Shown here piece after piece: positions 32,895-43,790 of a stretch of 64,000 bases of DNA. Origin of the DNA: Ancylostoma caninum. Lineage: Eukaryota > Nematoda > Chromadorea > Rhabditida > Ancylostomatidae. The DNA is taken from positions 1 through 64,000 of the forward strand of contig JBAJFG010000357.1 in the NCBI GenBank assembly GCA_037903475.1, written 5' to 3'. A program made the translations under genes and the position numbers. Position 1 is the first letter of the stretch. Each line of letters starts with the position of its first letter. The notes under the pieces are model-generated. The model was not told the DNA's origin. It searched no databases and saw nothing but the letters and a program-made list of their open reading frames with translations.

Positions 32895-33393
32895 TCTGAA
32901 GTACGACAGCTATACTCACAAGGGGTGCATGTAGACATTCTGTTCTTGTTTTTGGTTATGTTTATCTTAATCTTTGCTTCTTACAAATGATCTATTTATA
33001 TTGGATACGAGTCAGTTATCATTGTTTTTTTGGCATACATACCCAGTTACAGTTAGTGTTGAAGTTTTCGTTAAGTAGGTGTCGTTGGAACTTTGTGTTT
33101 GCTTCTGCAGTTTTCTCTTTCGGATGTCCTTGCGTGTTGACTGTTGTGAATTTATCATGAAGTGAAATTATGATGAAATCAACGGATTTGTTCCACATGA
33201 TACACGTCATATTCATCATCACATTGCACTTCGGCTCAGTAGCAGCAACAACATGGAAGACTGGGTAATGTTTGGAATTCGTAGACATTCGTTGTAGGGC
33301 AGAACTACAGAAGCGAAGCTTTGCGAGCGTACGATGACAATGAATGTGCTTCGGTCGACCTGCCTCAGGAAATGGAAGCGCAGCAAATAAAGG

Positions 33394-33640
33394 CAATTTA
33401 TACTGGATGCGTGCGACTGACGCGCGTGCGTCTATATGATGAAGAATAGGACCCAGTCGCATCACAGTCGTATCGCAGTCGCAGCTCAGACGCACGCATT
33501 TACGGCCTCGCGGCGGCCGCGTGTTCTTTTCATTGAAGATGTACATGCCGCGTTGACCGGTCTTCATAGAAAATCCCTTGCAAATGGATGCGTGCGACTG
33601 ATGCGCGACTAACGCACGCAGCTAGTATAAATTGCCCAAT
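33394..33640. mobile_element. Second copy of the GGATGCGTGCGAC palindromic MITE
   Basis: Related to 32026-32166. Left end GCAATTTATACTGGATGCGT, right end inverted as GTATAAATTGCCC. The interior has GATGAAGAATAGGACCC in common. It lies in a minus-strand open frame (33019-33567) that has no other support as a gene. Confidence 0.65.
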
Positions 33641-34017
33641 ATGTACAAAAACAAAAAAAATCAGTGTTCTGATTGAATGAACAATTGAAAATCTTTTATA
33701 TCTGAAGTGACTTAGAGGAAAGTAGAGTGCTGGATTAGGATGCCAAAATCAATTTAATACCAATAAAAGTAGCAGTGATTCGACCTCCCGTTTAGGGTTC
33801 ACTGCTTTGTCACATATAAACGATCCTCGCTGGATAGATAACGTGACTACCGTAAATTCTGACACACCTGCAGGAGGGAATTATTGCATTTTACTATATG
33901 CATCACTAATTGTCTTCAACCCCTTTGCAACACAGTATGAGACATCCAAGGGGTGATATGTGAGTTTGCGAAGCAAATGCAGCAGGAAAACGGCATTGCA
34001 AAAGCGCATCCTTCAAG

Positions 34018-34073
34018 GGGATTCGAACCTCCGTTGTTTGCTTCACAGCACCACTGCACTATCCAGTCGGCCA
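34018..34073 (-). repeat. tRNA-like sequence (SINE head or tRNA relic)
   Basis: On the minus strand an A-box-like TGGCCGACTGGAT (34061-34073) is followed by a B box GGTTCGAATCCC (34018-34029) with tRNA-like spacing. The ends do not pair as an acceptor stem, so a functional tRNA gene is not claimed. No SINE tail or target duplicates were recognised. Confidence 0.5.
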
Positions 34074-34125
34074 CAGTGTTCACAACTGCGAGCAGCCGTT
34101 TCCTTCACAGCAATGTGCCATGATA

Positions 34126-34181
34126 CATCGATTGCACAGGCAGCGATCTACAGCGCAGCCCAGCTGCCTGTGCAATCGATG
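34126..34181. repeat. Perfect 19-bp inverted repeat
   Basis: CATCGATTGCACAGGCAGC at 34126-34144 and its exact complement at 34163-34181 with an 18-bp loop. It is probably part of the repeat-rich right end of the 7.2-kb segment. Confidence 0.85.
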
Positions 34182-35211
34182 CTATCGGCTGCCGCTCGGC
34201 TGGGTCCGCCCTGATCCCAGCTCGGTTGGGATGCCAGCCAACCGAGTTCGGCTGGGCTGAGGGGGGGATTACTACGGGCACAGAAGTTCAGAAAAACATC
34301 GGTATTGGTGGATTGAGGTACCCCGATCGAGAAAGATTCCACCGTGGCGCAATAGGGGAAAACGGCAGCATACGGATCCATCGATGGAAAAGGGTCCGCC
34401 GTGGCCCAATAATGGGAAGAACGCAATACAGATCTACGAAAGGAGAATGGGTCTACCCCGACCCATTAGTGGGGAAAACGCCATGATGCGCGTCTGCCGG
34501 TGGAATATTGGCATCTTCTTCCTAACTGTATATTGAAGCAGAAGCTCATCAGTTGGATTATCTCAGTAACGTGAAACTTAAGTCATTTCGGGTGTTTATT
34601 CGCACGGCATTGGTTACACTGTATTGTTCACAAGTACTAAAGCCATGTGAAAGATGCTCTTATGCGGAGTTGGAAGTGGCCGCCCATAGGCACGTGAGAA
34701 ATGTGACTAAAAAGAGTATGTAGTATCATTGCATCGGAAATTAGCTTTATTTACACGTGGATGCGTGATTAAGATTTTGCAAGCAAGGCTAGGATCGCGA
34801 GAAGACTCGAATCCCAACGTTGTGAGGCGGCCAGACCCGTAGGACATACGCAACTCATGAGGAGGATTTCGTATTTGAGTTCAGTTAATGATTAGTTCTG
34901 CTTATTTTCTAACCAGTCTGGCCGTGTGGCTGACGCCGGACTTCCAGACTTCTTCGAATACTCGCTTCGCTTCCATTAACTCGTCTCATATCCCTATTCC
35001 TATCCGAGGTCCCCAATGGAAAACCAACTCAGAATATTGCTTATATCATATTGCTATTGCATCATACTGCTTTCTTCTGTTGTCTTTACTCTGGTCCAGT
35101 GGACCCTGTATAGGTATAACCACTATTGGGATGTGATACCGCTCTCACTTGGCGGAAAACTTGTCTTGTAGTGTTTCATCGGTAATTGGCGCGGGCACAC
35201 TCCTGCAGCAA

Positions 35212-35405
35212 CACCCCCCCCCCACTTTTGGCCTTCCTCCACTTCTTAGCGCTTGCGCACCCTTATCACAACGGTTGAGCCCTCTCCCCCACTTCTGGGC
35301 GCTATCACAGCAGTGAACACGGGTCCAGGCCTTCCCCCACTTCTAGGCGCCGGCGCATCCTTATCACCGTGGGTGGACCCAGCTCCCCCGTTCTTGGGCG
35401 CCAGC
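35212..35405. repeat. Tandem CCCCCACTTCTNGGCGC units, about 60-70 bp period
   Basis: Three to four diverged copies of a unit beginning CCCCCACTTCT and containing GCGCATCCTTATCAC lie inside the 745-bp insertion. Confidence 0.65.
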
Positions 35406-35409
35406 GCAT

Positions 35410-35454
35410 CCGTTGAACTGTTGGATCTATTGTATAGCTCCAACAGTTCAACGG
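35410..35454. repeat. Perfect 16-bp hairpin
   Basis: CCGTTGAACTGTTGGA at 35410-35425 and the exact complement at 35439-35454 around a 13-nt loop, immediately after the tandem units. Confidence 0.9.
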
Positions 35455-35743
35455 GTTTCATCATCCAACCTTCCGCTCAACCTCCTCTCCACCCCACTCC
35501 ACCATACCACACCCGATCGTAGCCTTTTATATGATCTTGCAATCACCACACAATCACGATCACTGACCAATTGTAGAATATCGTAACGATCTGACACACA
35601 ACAAATACATACTGACACACATGTAAACAGACTAAGCCCGTTATTATAAGTCATGATTTTCTCAGCATTTCGCACGTGTGAAACTTCTTCACATACTTCA
35701 AGTTGCTGCCCCACTAAACTTTCTAGAGGGGGCTTGTCGAACA

Positions 35744-37485
35744 TCCTCTTATATAAATCATGGTAGTGCAACAAAATTTTCTAGAGCGCAGACGTAGGGG
35801 GACTAGCACGTGATTGCATGCGCGCTCCGTGAGACTCAGTTATAGACTGTGCCTCGCGAGGATGCGAAGCTGATGGGGCATTCGGCCGATGTTTCGTCAT
35901 AGGTGCATAGACGTAGTGGAAGTCGGGTGCATTCGGGATTTCGCGGTGGGACCACCGTCTAGCAGTCTCGAGCCCTCCAGGCGAGACAATGTTTACAACG
36001 ATTTGACGATGCATAGCAGCAATGTACGGAGCAGAGTCGCCCCTCGGCGGAGCTTTGTTGTTGATTTCACTCAGCTTTGGAACAGTGGACGATAACCGCT
36101 TCGAGAAGAAGTGTGCATGGATGTATCGAAGGATTCACTCGGTGTCCTCACTTGGGATATGATCCTTGCGCACCTCTCTTTGAGGTCCTTTGGGGATTAT
36201 GCAGACTGAGGATCCGTCTGTTTTTAAAAAATACAATCAAATATACAGGATGAAGAACGCGTCACCATAAGCTGTTGTGACATTCTCTGAAACCATTTGT
36301 GCAACTTGTGCAGTTGATCAAACTTTCTAAATATTTCCTAGCTTTGTTCCATCACTTTCGAGATTTGCAAAGAATGCGGCTGAAGTGATGACGGACAGAT
36401 GAGCCGGGGCCCCGTAGTCCAGAAAAACATCATGATAAGTGTCCACCAGTGGCGGACGCAGGGGGGGGGGGGGCGGGAAGGGGGCGCCCTCCCCCTAGAA
36501 TGGGTCGCCAAATTTTCGAAATTACTTTATAATACAAACAAAAATCTTGTATTACATTATTATTATGTAGTTTGCTTTTACTTGTTTATTTTTAATATTA
36601 TTTCTAATATAATTTTTATTAATTATTTATTATTATAATTAATATTTTTATTAGTTTTATTCTCCGTCTGGATCCCCAAAACGGTGGAGACCGCACTTTC
36701 TTTCCCACGTCCCTCCCCCCTCCCGCCCACTTTCTGCGTCCGCCACTGGTGTCCACCGATCGAGAAAGAGTCCGCCATGGTCCAATAGTATGAAGACGGC
36801 AAGATACGGGTCCATCGATGGAGAAAGAATTCGCAGTGGCCCAGGAGTGGGGGAAACGCCAGGATACGGGTCCATCGATGAAGATTGGGTCTGCAGAAGC
36901 CCATTAACGGGGAAATGCCAGGCGACGAGTCCACGGATGGGGATTGGGTCTGCGCTGGCCCAGTAGTGGGAATAACGCGAGGATACAGATCCACAAATGG
37001 AGGATGGGTCTGAACTGGCCCAATAATGGGATAAGCAGCAGGATACGGGTGTAGTGATGGAGAATGGGACCGCCGTGGCCCAATAGTGGGGAAAACGCCA
37101 AGATGCACGTCTGCCGGTGGAGTAGGGGCACACTACGCGCTCATTCGTGTCTCAGCAGACCACCGCTTTTTCCTCTCTGTTGGCTGTTCATGTGACAAAA
37201 AGACTAGGTAGTATCATTGTATCGGAAATCAGCGTTACATGTAAATGCGTGATTAGGAGTTTGCAGGCAAGGCTAGGATGGCGAGAAGACTCGAAGCCCG
37301 ACGTTGGCGAGGCGGCCAGACCCGTAGAGTATATGCAACTCATAGGGAAAATTTCGTATTTGAGTTCAGCTAATGATTAGTTTTCTATTTTGCTGATTTT
37401 CTAAGCATTTCACACGTGTGGAGCTTTTGCACATACCTCAAGTGGCTGCCCCACCCCACTTTCTAGCGTCCCGAAGGGGCGCTAG
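35744..37485 (+). mobile_element. Non-autonomous Helitron, family B copy 2 (complete)
   Basis: 1,742 bp from TCCTCTTATATAAATCATGG after A35743 to CTAG before T37486. The 3' hairpin (37463-37485) is identical to family A, but the 5' 500 bp are unrelated to family A. The interior has diverged 60-bp-type units between about 36757 and 37120. It carries a hAT-type MITE (36447-36748). It begins only about 10 bp after the decayed 3' end of copy 1, so two copies lie head to tail. Confidence 0.87.
36447..36748. mobile_element. hAT-type MITE
   Basis: 302-bp element with inverted termini CAGTGGCGGACGCAG and complement, flanked by perfect 8-bp target duplicates GTGTCCAC at 36439-36446 and 36749-36756. 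An 8-bp duplicate with CAGTG-type ends is the hAT superfamily signature. The interior has a G-run after the left terminus and an AT-rich centre with no coding capacity. Confidence 0.9.
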
Positions 37486-37671
37486 TAAACATTAGTTTTA
37501 GCAGTGTAATACAAGTAATCTAGTCGACAGTCATATTTAAGTACATATATGTCAACTTCATACACTTCTATTTGGTTGGCAGTAAACCTCATACATTCGA
37601 GATAGATGTCCAGGTACTCGCGAAGTGCCTTTTTGCATAGACAAAGTTTCACTGGCACTAAAATGCTATCT
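37486..37671 (-). mobile_element. 3' fragment of a CR1-like LINE
   Basis: The minus-strand reading LCLCKKALREYLDIYLE and the adjacent non-coding bases match 40850-41000, the 3' end of LINE 2. It is a short truncated copy into which Helitron B copy 2 inserted or beside which it lies. Confidence 0.7.
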
Positions 37672-37823
37672 GGGCTGGGATTCATGAAACGATAACCAAG
37701 CAAACCACCGATGGCTAACGTGACTGGGTTTCGTACAGGCTGCATGAAACTAGGAGAGGCAGGCCGTAAAAGTTGGTTTGCTAGCCTGATTTGGCCTGGT
37801 TATCATTTCATGAATCCCAGCCC
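37672..37823. mobile_element. Palindromic MITE, GGGCTGGGATTCATGAAA ends
   Basis: 152-bp element with 27-bp inverted termini, one mismatch. A single terminus of the same family occurs near 7411. Target duplicates are unclear. It lies within or at the edge of the LINE fragment. Confidence 0.75.
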
Positions 37824-40699
37824 TGAGTGACTCCCTGAGAGTGCTCCTGAATATTCATGAACTTTTTTATTTAAATTTTGAGAACAAAGGCCGTATTGTC
37901 TTTGTCAGTTATTTGAAAAAGTCACTGTCATCTGTATGAAGCGCACCTCCACCGCGGTTTGCGGCAATTAGATCTAATTCCGAATATCACTCGGTATCGA
38001 TATAGGGCCTTCGGATTCACCAGGTAGGTGTTGCCTGCGGCACGCAAGTAGTGGTCACTATCATTCTCGAGTTTATGTGAAAGCTCCTTCAAGCCCATCA
38101 ACGCCAATATTTGATCGATATCATTCATTTGATCTTGAAATAGCCCAAATAGAGTGATCCGGTGTACGGAGGCCGAAGGAGTTGGTAGGCCATCGACTGA
38201 ATTCTACGATTCGAAAGGTTTTGCTGGCACCATTCACAGACCTTCTTGTGGGCTTCACGACCATGTGATACTGGTTCTCATTCTCTATTTAATTGTGTCC
38301 TCCCAGATTTCCTTATTGATAGCTCGATAATGTTCGTTTCACGAGAGATTTGGTGGAATCGGCTCATCGCCATTCATCGGCTACACCCAGTTTTTTTTTT
38401 GCGATTTTGGTACAAATTCTTGAGGGATGGCATTTTCCGTGGGTGAAACTGATGCCTCCTTCTGCAAGCACTTTGACACGTTGTAACACTCTGTGGGTAA
38501 CGTTCCTGCATAAGTTTGAAAGGCTACAACTCTTGCGTGTCTAAATGTTGTTGTGGTGCTAAGTGATAGTGATACAAAGATGGGTCTATAATGGTACGTT
38601 GATTGAAATCGACAGATGTGATGAAATGAGCAGAAACTTGCAGATTTGGACTACAGAAAAAATTTAGAAAATCTTAGAAGAACCTTGAAGCTTGCTAATG
38701 CTTGAGCAAATTCTCATCGCGCAATGTGACATAGGTAGTAGACGTGTCAAGCTACTCCAGCACACAAGTCTTTGTAGGATATCACAAGCGCAAGGAGCAA
38801 AATGGCGTTAAATGATGGACTACCACCAAATGCGCCGAAATTTTTGCACACACCCAAAACACAGACAGGGATTCTGAATCATCTTGTGAGTAAAAAGCAG
38901 CCTTGACTCTCAGGGAAGAGCGCAGCGAATTTGTCGTTTAACACCTTGCGTGGGTCGTCATAAGCACCCGTCACAGTGATGTCATTCCCATGAAAAACCG
39001 GCAATTCTGGGTTTTTTGAAGGCAGCAACGTGGAGGCCTAACAGAATGTGCAATTTCGAAATCCATCACGTCATTCGTTCAACCCATTCAACGGCTCAAG
39101 CGCTGAACAATATTGATTTGCTTCAACAGTTCAGAGTACTGGACAATTCCAAAATGCGCCAACAAGGGGTTACTATTATCGAATGAATTGGGTCAGGAAT
39201 CAATCAAAGGCTGAATCACAGTAGGTAGTTCCCAAGAAAATGCACCAATTTGTAAAGTGTGTAGCTGTTTATTCGCAAAGGGATGCCGTCACATCACACC
39301 TCTAGAGGTCAGAAGGTCAATCCTGATAAACAGCTCCATAGTGGAGATATTTATCAGGATTCTTATCCTGTTAAGTTGTCACATGAATTTTCTGCTATTG
39401 AATTTTTATTTTTGCCATAGATTTCGGGATTGACCTTGAGCTTTCTATTCAAAACTTATATAAAGGTTGGCTAATAGTCTACTTATACGACTATGGCTGA
39501 TAAAAAAAACTGTCATTAGCTCCAACTAAGTTTGACAATTTTTGCTTCATGAACTCACGGCAGACACAAACGCTTTTAACTTTTCCATAGATTTTTGCTG
39601 AGACCGACAACCTGGTCACCAGAGTGGAAAACGGGCTCCTAGGCCAACTACTGCTAGTGGATCGAACTTGCAAACGAAACTGAAAACTTGGATTCCTCTG
39701 CCAAAACCAAAACTTCCTTCTCACAATCAAAAGGCAATGCTCAGTGTGTCACGGAACCGCAGAGGAACAACTCACTAAGAGCTGCTGTCAACAAATTCAG
39801 CTGGCACCTCGAACCTCTAATTAAGAATGACCATCAGTCTGTTCGCGTTTGTAAGCAAGCAGGTCCAAAGGATCAAGGAGAACCATAAACTCTTGGACTG
39901 AGGGAATGCAACATCCTAATGTAAAACCCTTATAACACGCATCACTCGGGTTTACAACAACTCGCGGCTAAGGACACCATTTCTGAGCAGTTTGGGAGAA
40001 AGCTCCCACTGGAAGGAGGTATGTATGCAACACCAGTTTTGAAGAGTGATCGCTTTGCAAATTAGATTTACTTAAAGGCAGTATTCGACAGAAGTTTCGA
40101 CTGGGAGATAAGCATAAGTGAAAACACTGGCAACATATCATAATTGTGAAAAACGAACACAGATAATGACGATACCAATCCAAAGCCCCGCTTCGCGGCA
40201 CTTTGACTTAGACCTGTACGCCACAATATCTCTGTCAACTATTTGAAAAAGTCACTGTCATCTGTACGAAGCGCACCTTCGCCGCGCTTCGCGGCAGTGA
40301 TTTTCAGCGAAGTCGCATGACTCTTGACCGCCTGCGAGATTAACGCCTGTCGTGTTCGGAAATGGGTATCCAGCACGAGTATCGGCAGCTACATAGATCT
40401 TTTTATGGTTGACTCGTTATCAGTTGAGTGAGACTAAAACTATCTCCATTGGTAATGCTTGCACGAATATTTGTCTGATCAGAGGAGTGGCGGGGGTAAA
40501 AGAGAAGGAGGTGCGTGAAGCAAAGGAAGCATTATCAGCGTTACCTTTCATCGCTCTTTCTGAAGAGCAAGATATATAGAGCAGGATCATGGATGCATCG
40601 ATGGACAAGGTCACCATTGGCATAATTTGTTTTCAAGTGAATATGTCGTGCTAATTACCGTCGAGAAAATACATGAGGCAAATCCTACAATAAAAAAAA
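37824..40699. other. Unassigned sequence with repeat fragments
   Basis: No gene recognised. GTTATTTGAAAAAGTCACTG at about 37909 and CTATTTGAAAAAGTCACTG at about 40238 mark an 80-bp repeat present twice. The segment at about 38795-38875 resembles the right end of mariner 7 (CCGAAATTTTTGCACACACC) without a left partner. A 12-bp hairpin, AATCCTGATAAA, is at about 39324-39362. Confidence 0.45.
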
Positions 40700-40747
40700 T
40701 ATTAAGGTGGTAAGAAGGTCTTGCGCCGTTTGACACTTTTTCTGCTT

Positions 40748-40755
40748 TATTATAT

Positions 40756-40786
<31 letters not shown>

Positions 40787-40788
40787 TT
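40748..40788. repeat. (TTTA)n tail of LINE 2
   Basis: About ten TTTA units on the plus strand, equivalent to an (AAAT)n 3' tail on the LINE coding strand. Confidence 0.85.
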
Positions 40789-40944
40789 ACATAGTATGTC
40801 CATGTGATTACAATGTACAGGTTCGAACACAAGTATAGGTATTAGTAGTACAGTACAAGTAATCTAGTCGACAGTCGTATTTAAGAACATATATGTTAAC
40901 ATTAAAACTACAATTTGGTGAGCAGTAAACCACATATGTTCGAG

Positions 40945-43790
40945 CTAGGTGTCCAGGTACTCGCCAACTGCCTTTTTGTATAGAGAAAATTTCACTGGCA
41001 CACTTTTGTTTTTGGTGAACTTCAAATATTCAGAAAGCGCTCTATGAGTAAAGAAATTCTGACGTATTATTGTTTTTGCCGCAGATATATGTGGCTTTAA
41101 TGTTCCACCTCTTGTGATAGATTTACGCAAAACGAAAAAATCAGAACTTTTTAATTCACAGAGATTATGTAGGATCTTATACATCATGAGAAGAACGTTC
41201 CGTCTTCTCCTTTTCTGTAATGACTTAAGCGGTACAATTTGTTCCTACTGTTAGGCGGTAGCATTTTTTGATATGAGAAGTTTGAGAGACCTACAGTTCT
41301 AATCATAAGCTTTCTTGTGAAATTGTTTTGAATTTTTTCAATCATGTTAATTAAGCATTTCTTGTAAGGATTGAGTATAGTGGTTCCGTACTCCATTATT
41401 GGTCTAACATATGTTTTGTATGGATTAATCATCACCGTTGTATTTTTGCTTCGGAGGGCTTTGAAAAGATAGTGGATCTGTCTTGTTGCTTTTGCCCTGA
41501 TTTTTCTGACGTAATTGCCAAAGGAGAGGTTCTCATCTATGAGGTAGTCAAGGTCAGTGACTTCTGATGCTTCAGAGACAGGCTCTAAACAAAGGTTGTA
41601 TGTTAGTTTGGGGTTGTTCCGACCTACACGTAGTACTTTGGTTTTTTGTTTCGACAATGGAAGTTTCCATTCATTGGACCAAGATGCAACAGCATCTATA
41701 GCATTTTGTAGGCGAATACTGTCACTTGCTGTGACTACGGGGCTGTATATTTTCAAATCATCAGCAAATGCGATACATCCTATATCTCTTTCTGTGATAA
41801 TATCTGGAAGTTCGCAGGTGTATACATATATTGAATAGAATCGGGGATAACACTACTACTCCACTAGAAATCCGTCGTATGGAGGAAAGAGTATCATTAA
41901 TGCAAACTTGAAACGTCCTTTCTGTTAGGAAGCATTTTAGCCAAGATATAATACGTTCATGTATGCCTATTTTCATTAGTTTCAGAAGAAGAAGTTCATA
42001 TGGAACTTTGTCGAATGCTTTGGCAAAGTCAAAATAAACAACATCTAGCGGTTTTTTATCATCGAGAGTAGAAGTCCACTGATTAAGTGCGGTTAGCATC
42101 GCTGTTTCAGTGGATTTGCCTTTTTGAAATCCATGCTGAGAAGGAGAAATAATTTTCTGTGTCTCGAGGTGGTTGACTATCTTTTCTTTCAAAACTTTCT
42201 CAAATAGTCTCGAGAAAATGGATGTTATACTTATGGGTCTATAGTTGTCTACAAGATCGAAGAGAGGCTTCTTTGGTATTGGTGTGACGAGTGCATGCTT
42301 CCACTTTACGGGTATTTCACATCTCATGAAGCTCAATTTGAAGATAAATTCGAGAGGACCCACAATTGCTCCTCGAATCGAACGAATAAAAAGAAAGGGA
42401 ATATCATCGGGGGTCCTTGAATACGATGTTGGCCATCTGGATATGAGAGCGTATAATTTGTCACGGTGGAACCAAACCGAATCTTGCATAGATGGCTTCT
42501 GCTCAAAATTTATACATGGAGTTTCTTCACAATTGCTATCATCATAGACTTTTTCAAATGAGTCGGCAAAAAGCTCTACTTTCTCACGATTATTTCTGAT
42601 GAGATTTCCGTTGTTGTCCTTTAGAGCACCAATCGATTCTCTGCGAGATAGTCTGGAGCGGAGAAGTTTGTAGAAAGCGGGCTTATTTTTTGACTCAATG
42701 ATTTTCTTCTCAATGGAGCAGTTATATTTATATAGCTTCCGATGGAATTTGTTATCAAAAACGCGAAACTTTTCCCAAAGTTCAGGCGTGTTGTCTTTGT
42801 TACCCTGCTCCCAGGCTCTAGAACGGACGCGATACAGGGAGTTCAGGTATGAGGGTAGGTTTGGTAGACTTGGGTGAATCTTTTCTACAGGGACAAATAG
42901 TTCGGTGGAATGTTTGAGAATGCTGGGAAACATCTCATATTTCTCGTTAACGGTGTCCACTGTGTTAAAGGAACCATACCAGTCCACTGAATACAAATAA
43001 CTTCGAATCTCATCGTAGTCAGCGCTCTTGTAGTTTCGTCTTAATACGAAAGAAGGAGTTTCATGTGAGATTGCAAGTTCGAAGGATACAGTTGAATGAT
43101 AACTGCTACCAATGGGAGGCTCAATACTCAAGGAGTTCACAAGATTTGCCTGATTACATAGTACTAAATCTAATATATTCGAGAGATGGGTGGGACTATT
43201 AACAGTTTGGTAAAAATTGTGGTCATTGCAAAAACTGATGAATGAATTTGAATTCTTGGATTTCGCACTAGGCGTATCACCCCATTGAATATCAGGGAAG
43301 TTAAAGTCGCCCATGAGTAAGCATGGTGTTGTACAGGTTGAAATATCACTGAGTACTCTGAGCAAGTATTCCGTCATTTTTGACGAGCAGATGGGTGTCC
43401 TGTATAGTGCTAATACACGTAGACCAGAACCATTTGAGATGATGTCAACAACGAGTATCTCGTATGAATCAGGCATACTTTCGTTGTAGATAAGAACGGG
43501 ATATAAGGAGTGTTTGATAAGAAGCATAACACTACCTCCACTTTTTCCCACGCGATTTTCCTCACATCTAATCGGTTCACATTTAGTGAGCGATTCACCC
43601 AAAAGCGGTGCTAGTTCCATTGACGATGACAGCCAGGTTTCGTTTATGTTAATAATGTCATGATTAAATCGTTTCATGAGGTAGACTAGAGCCATATAGT
43701 TCTTTGGAAGGGAACGTATGTTTGAGAGAAGACATTTGATGCGAGTACATAGAGTCCGAGGAGTTATTAGAGGTTTTCCGGCCCACTTTG
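40945..43790 (-). pseudogene. ORF2 (endonuclease and reverse transcriptase) of LINE 2
   Basis: The frame overlaps the end of ORF1 and enters the endonuclease at CLLSNIRSLPKN before the first ATG (43695). Endonuclease motifs: ININETWLSSSMELAP with the catalytic Glu, LLMGDFNFPDIQWGD with the Asp. The RT follows: VTPIPKKPLFDLVDNYRPIS, SQHGFQKGKSTETAML, YFDFAKAFDKVP, then SGVVVLSPILFNI, where four residues usual in the SGVPQGS block appear missing. A frame change near 41835 leads into FADDLKIY with the catalytic Asp pair (41758-41769), and another near 41187 into the C-terminal part. The protein nicks target DNA and copies the element RNA. The large open part (645 codons) suggests recent decay. 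Confidence 0.87.

Larger units (their letters stand above)
27046..34287. other. 7.2-kb gene-bearing segment bounded by inverted repeats
   Basis: GTGCCCGTAGTAATCCCCCC at 27047 and following bases to about 27080 recur inverted at about 34256-34287, including the CTCAGCCCAGC extension. Between them lie a MITE, an eight-exon gene, a TIAR pseudogene and two copies of another MITE. No clear target-site duplicate could be identified, so whether it moved as a unit is unproven. Stretches rich in GCTCGGCTGGG-type sequence at both ends form further internal inverted pairs. Confidence 0.5.
34911..35655 (+). mobile_element. 745-bp insertion in Helitron B copy 1, SINE-like head
   Basis: Flanked by ATTTTCT at 34904-34910 and 35656-35662, a 7-bp (possibly 8-bp) target duplicate. 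The uninterrupted sequence is seen at about 37391 in the neighbouring Helitron. The left end reads CTGGCCGTGTGGCTGACGCC, similar to a tRNA-Ser D-arm and A box, with TTCGAATACTC about 35 bp on in B-box position. The rest includes tandem units and a hairpin, described separately. Class SINE is inferred; 745 bp is long for one. Confidence 0.6.
26885..35735 (+). mobile_element. Family-B Helitron copy 1, in separated pieces
   Basis: Segments 26885-27045 and 34288-35735 align with consecutive parts of the intact family-B copy at 35744-37485: TGATCAAACTTTCTAAATAT on the left; diverged 60-bp-type units and the 3' third on the right. The 3' end is degenerate near 35731, without the hairpin. The middle is occupied by the 7.2-kb segment 27046-34287, and the right part also holds the insertion 34911-35655. 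No 5' end was found. That the two segments were once one element is inferred from their order and continuity. Confidence 0.55.

Noticed and set aside
33019..33567. 182-codon ORF on the minus strand
   Set aside because: Overlaps a palindromic MITE and has no recognisable domain or leader.
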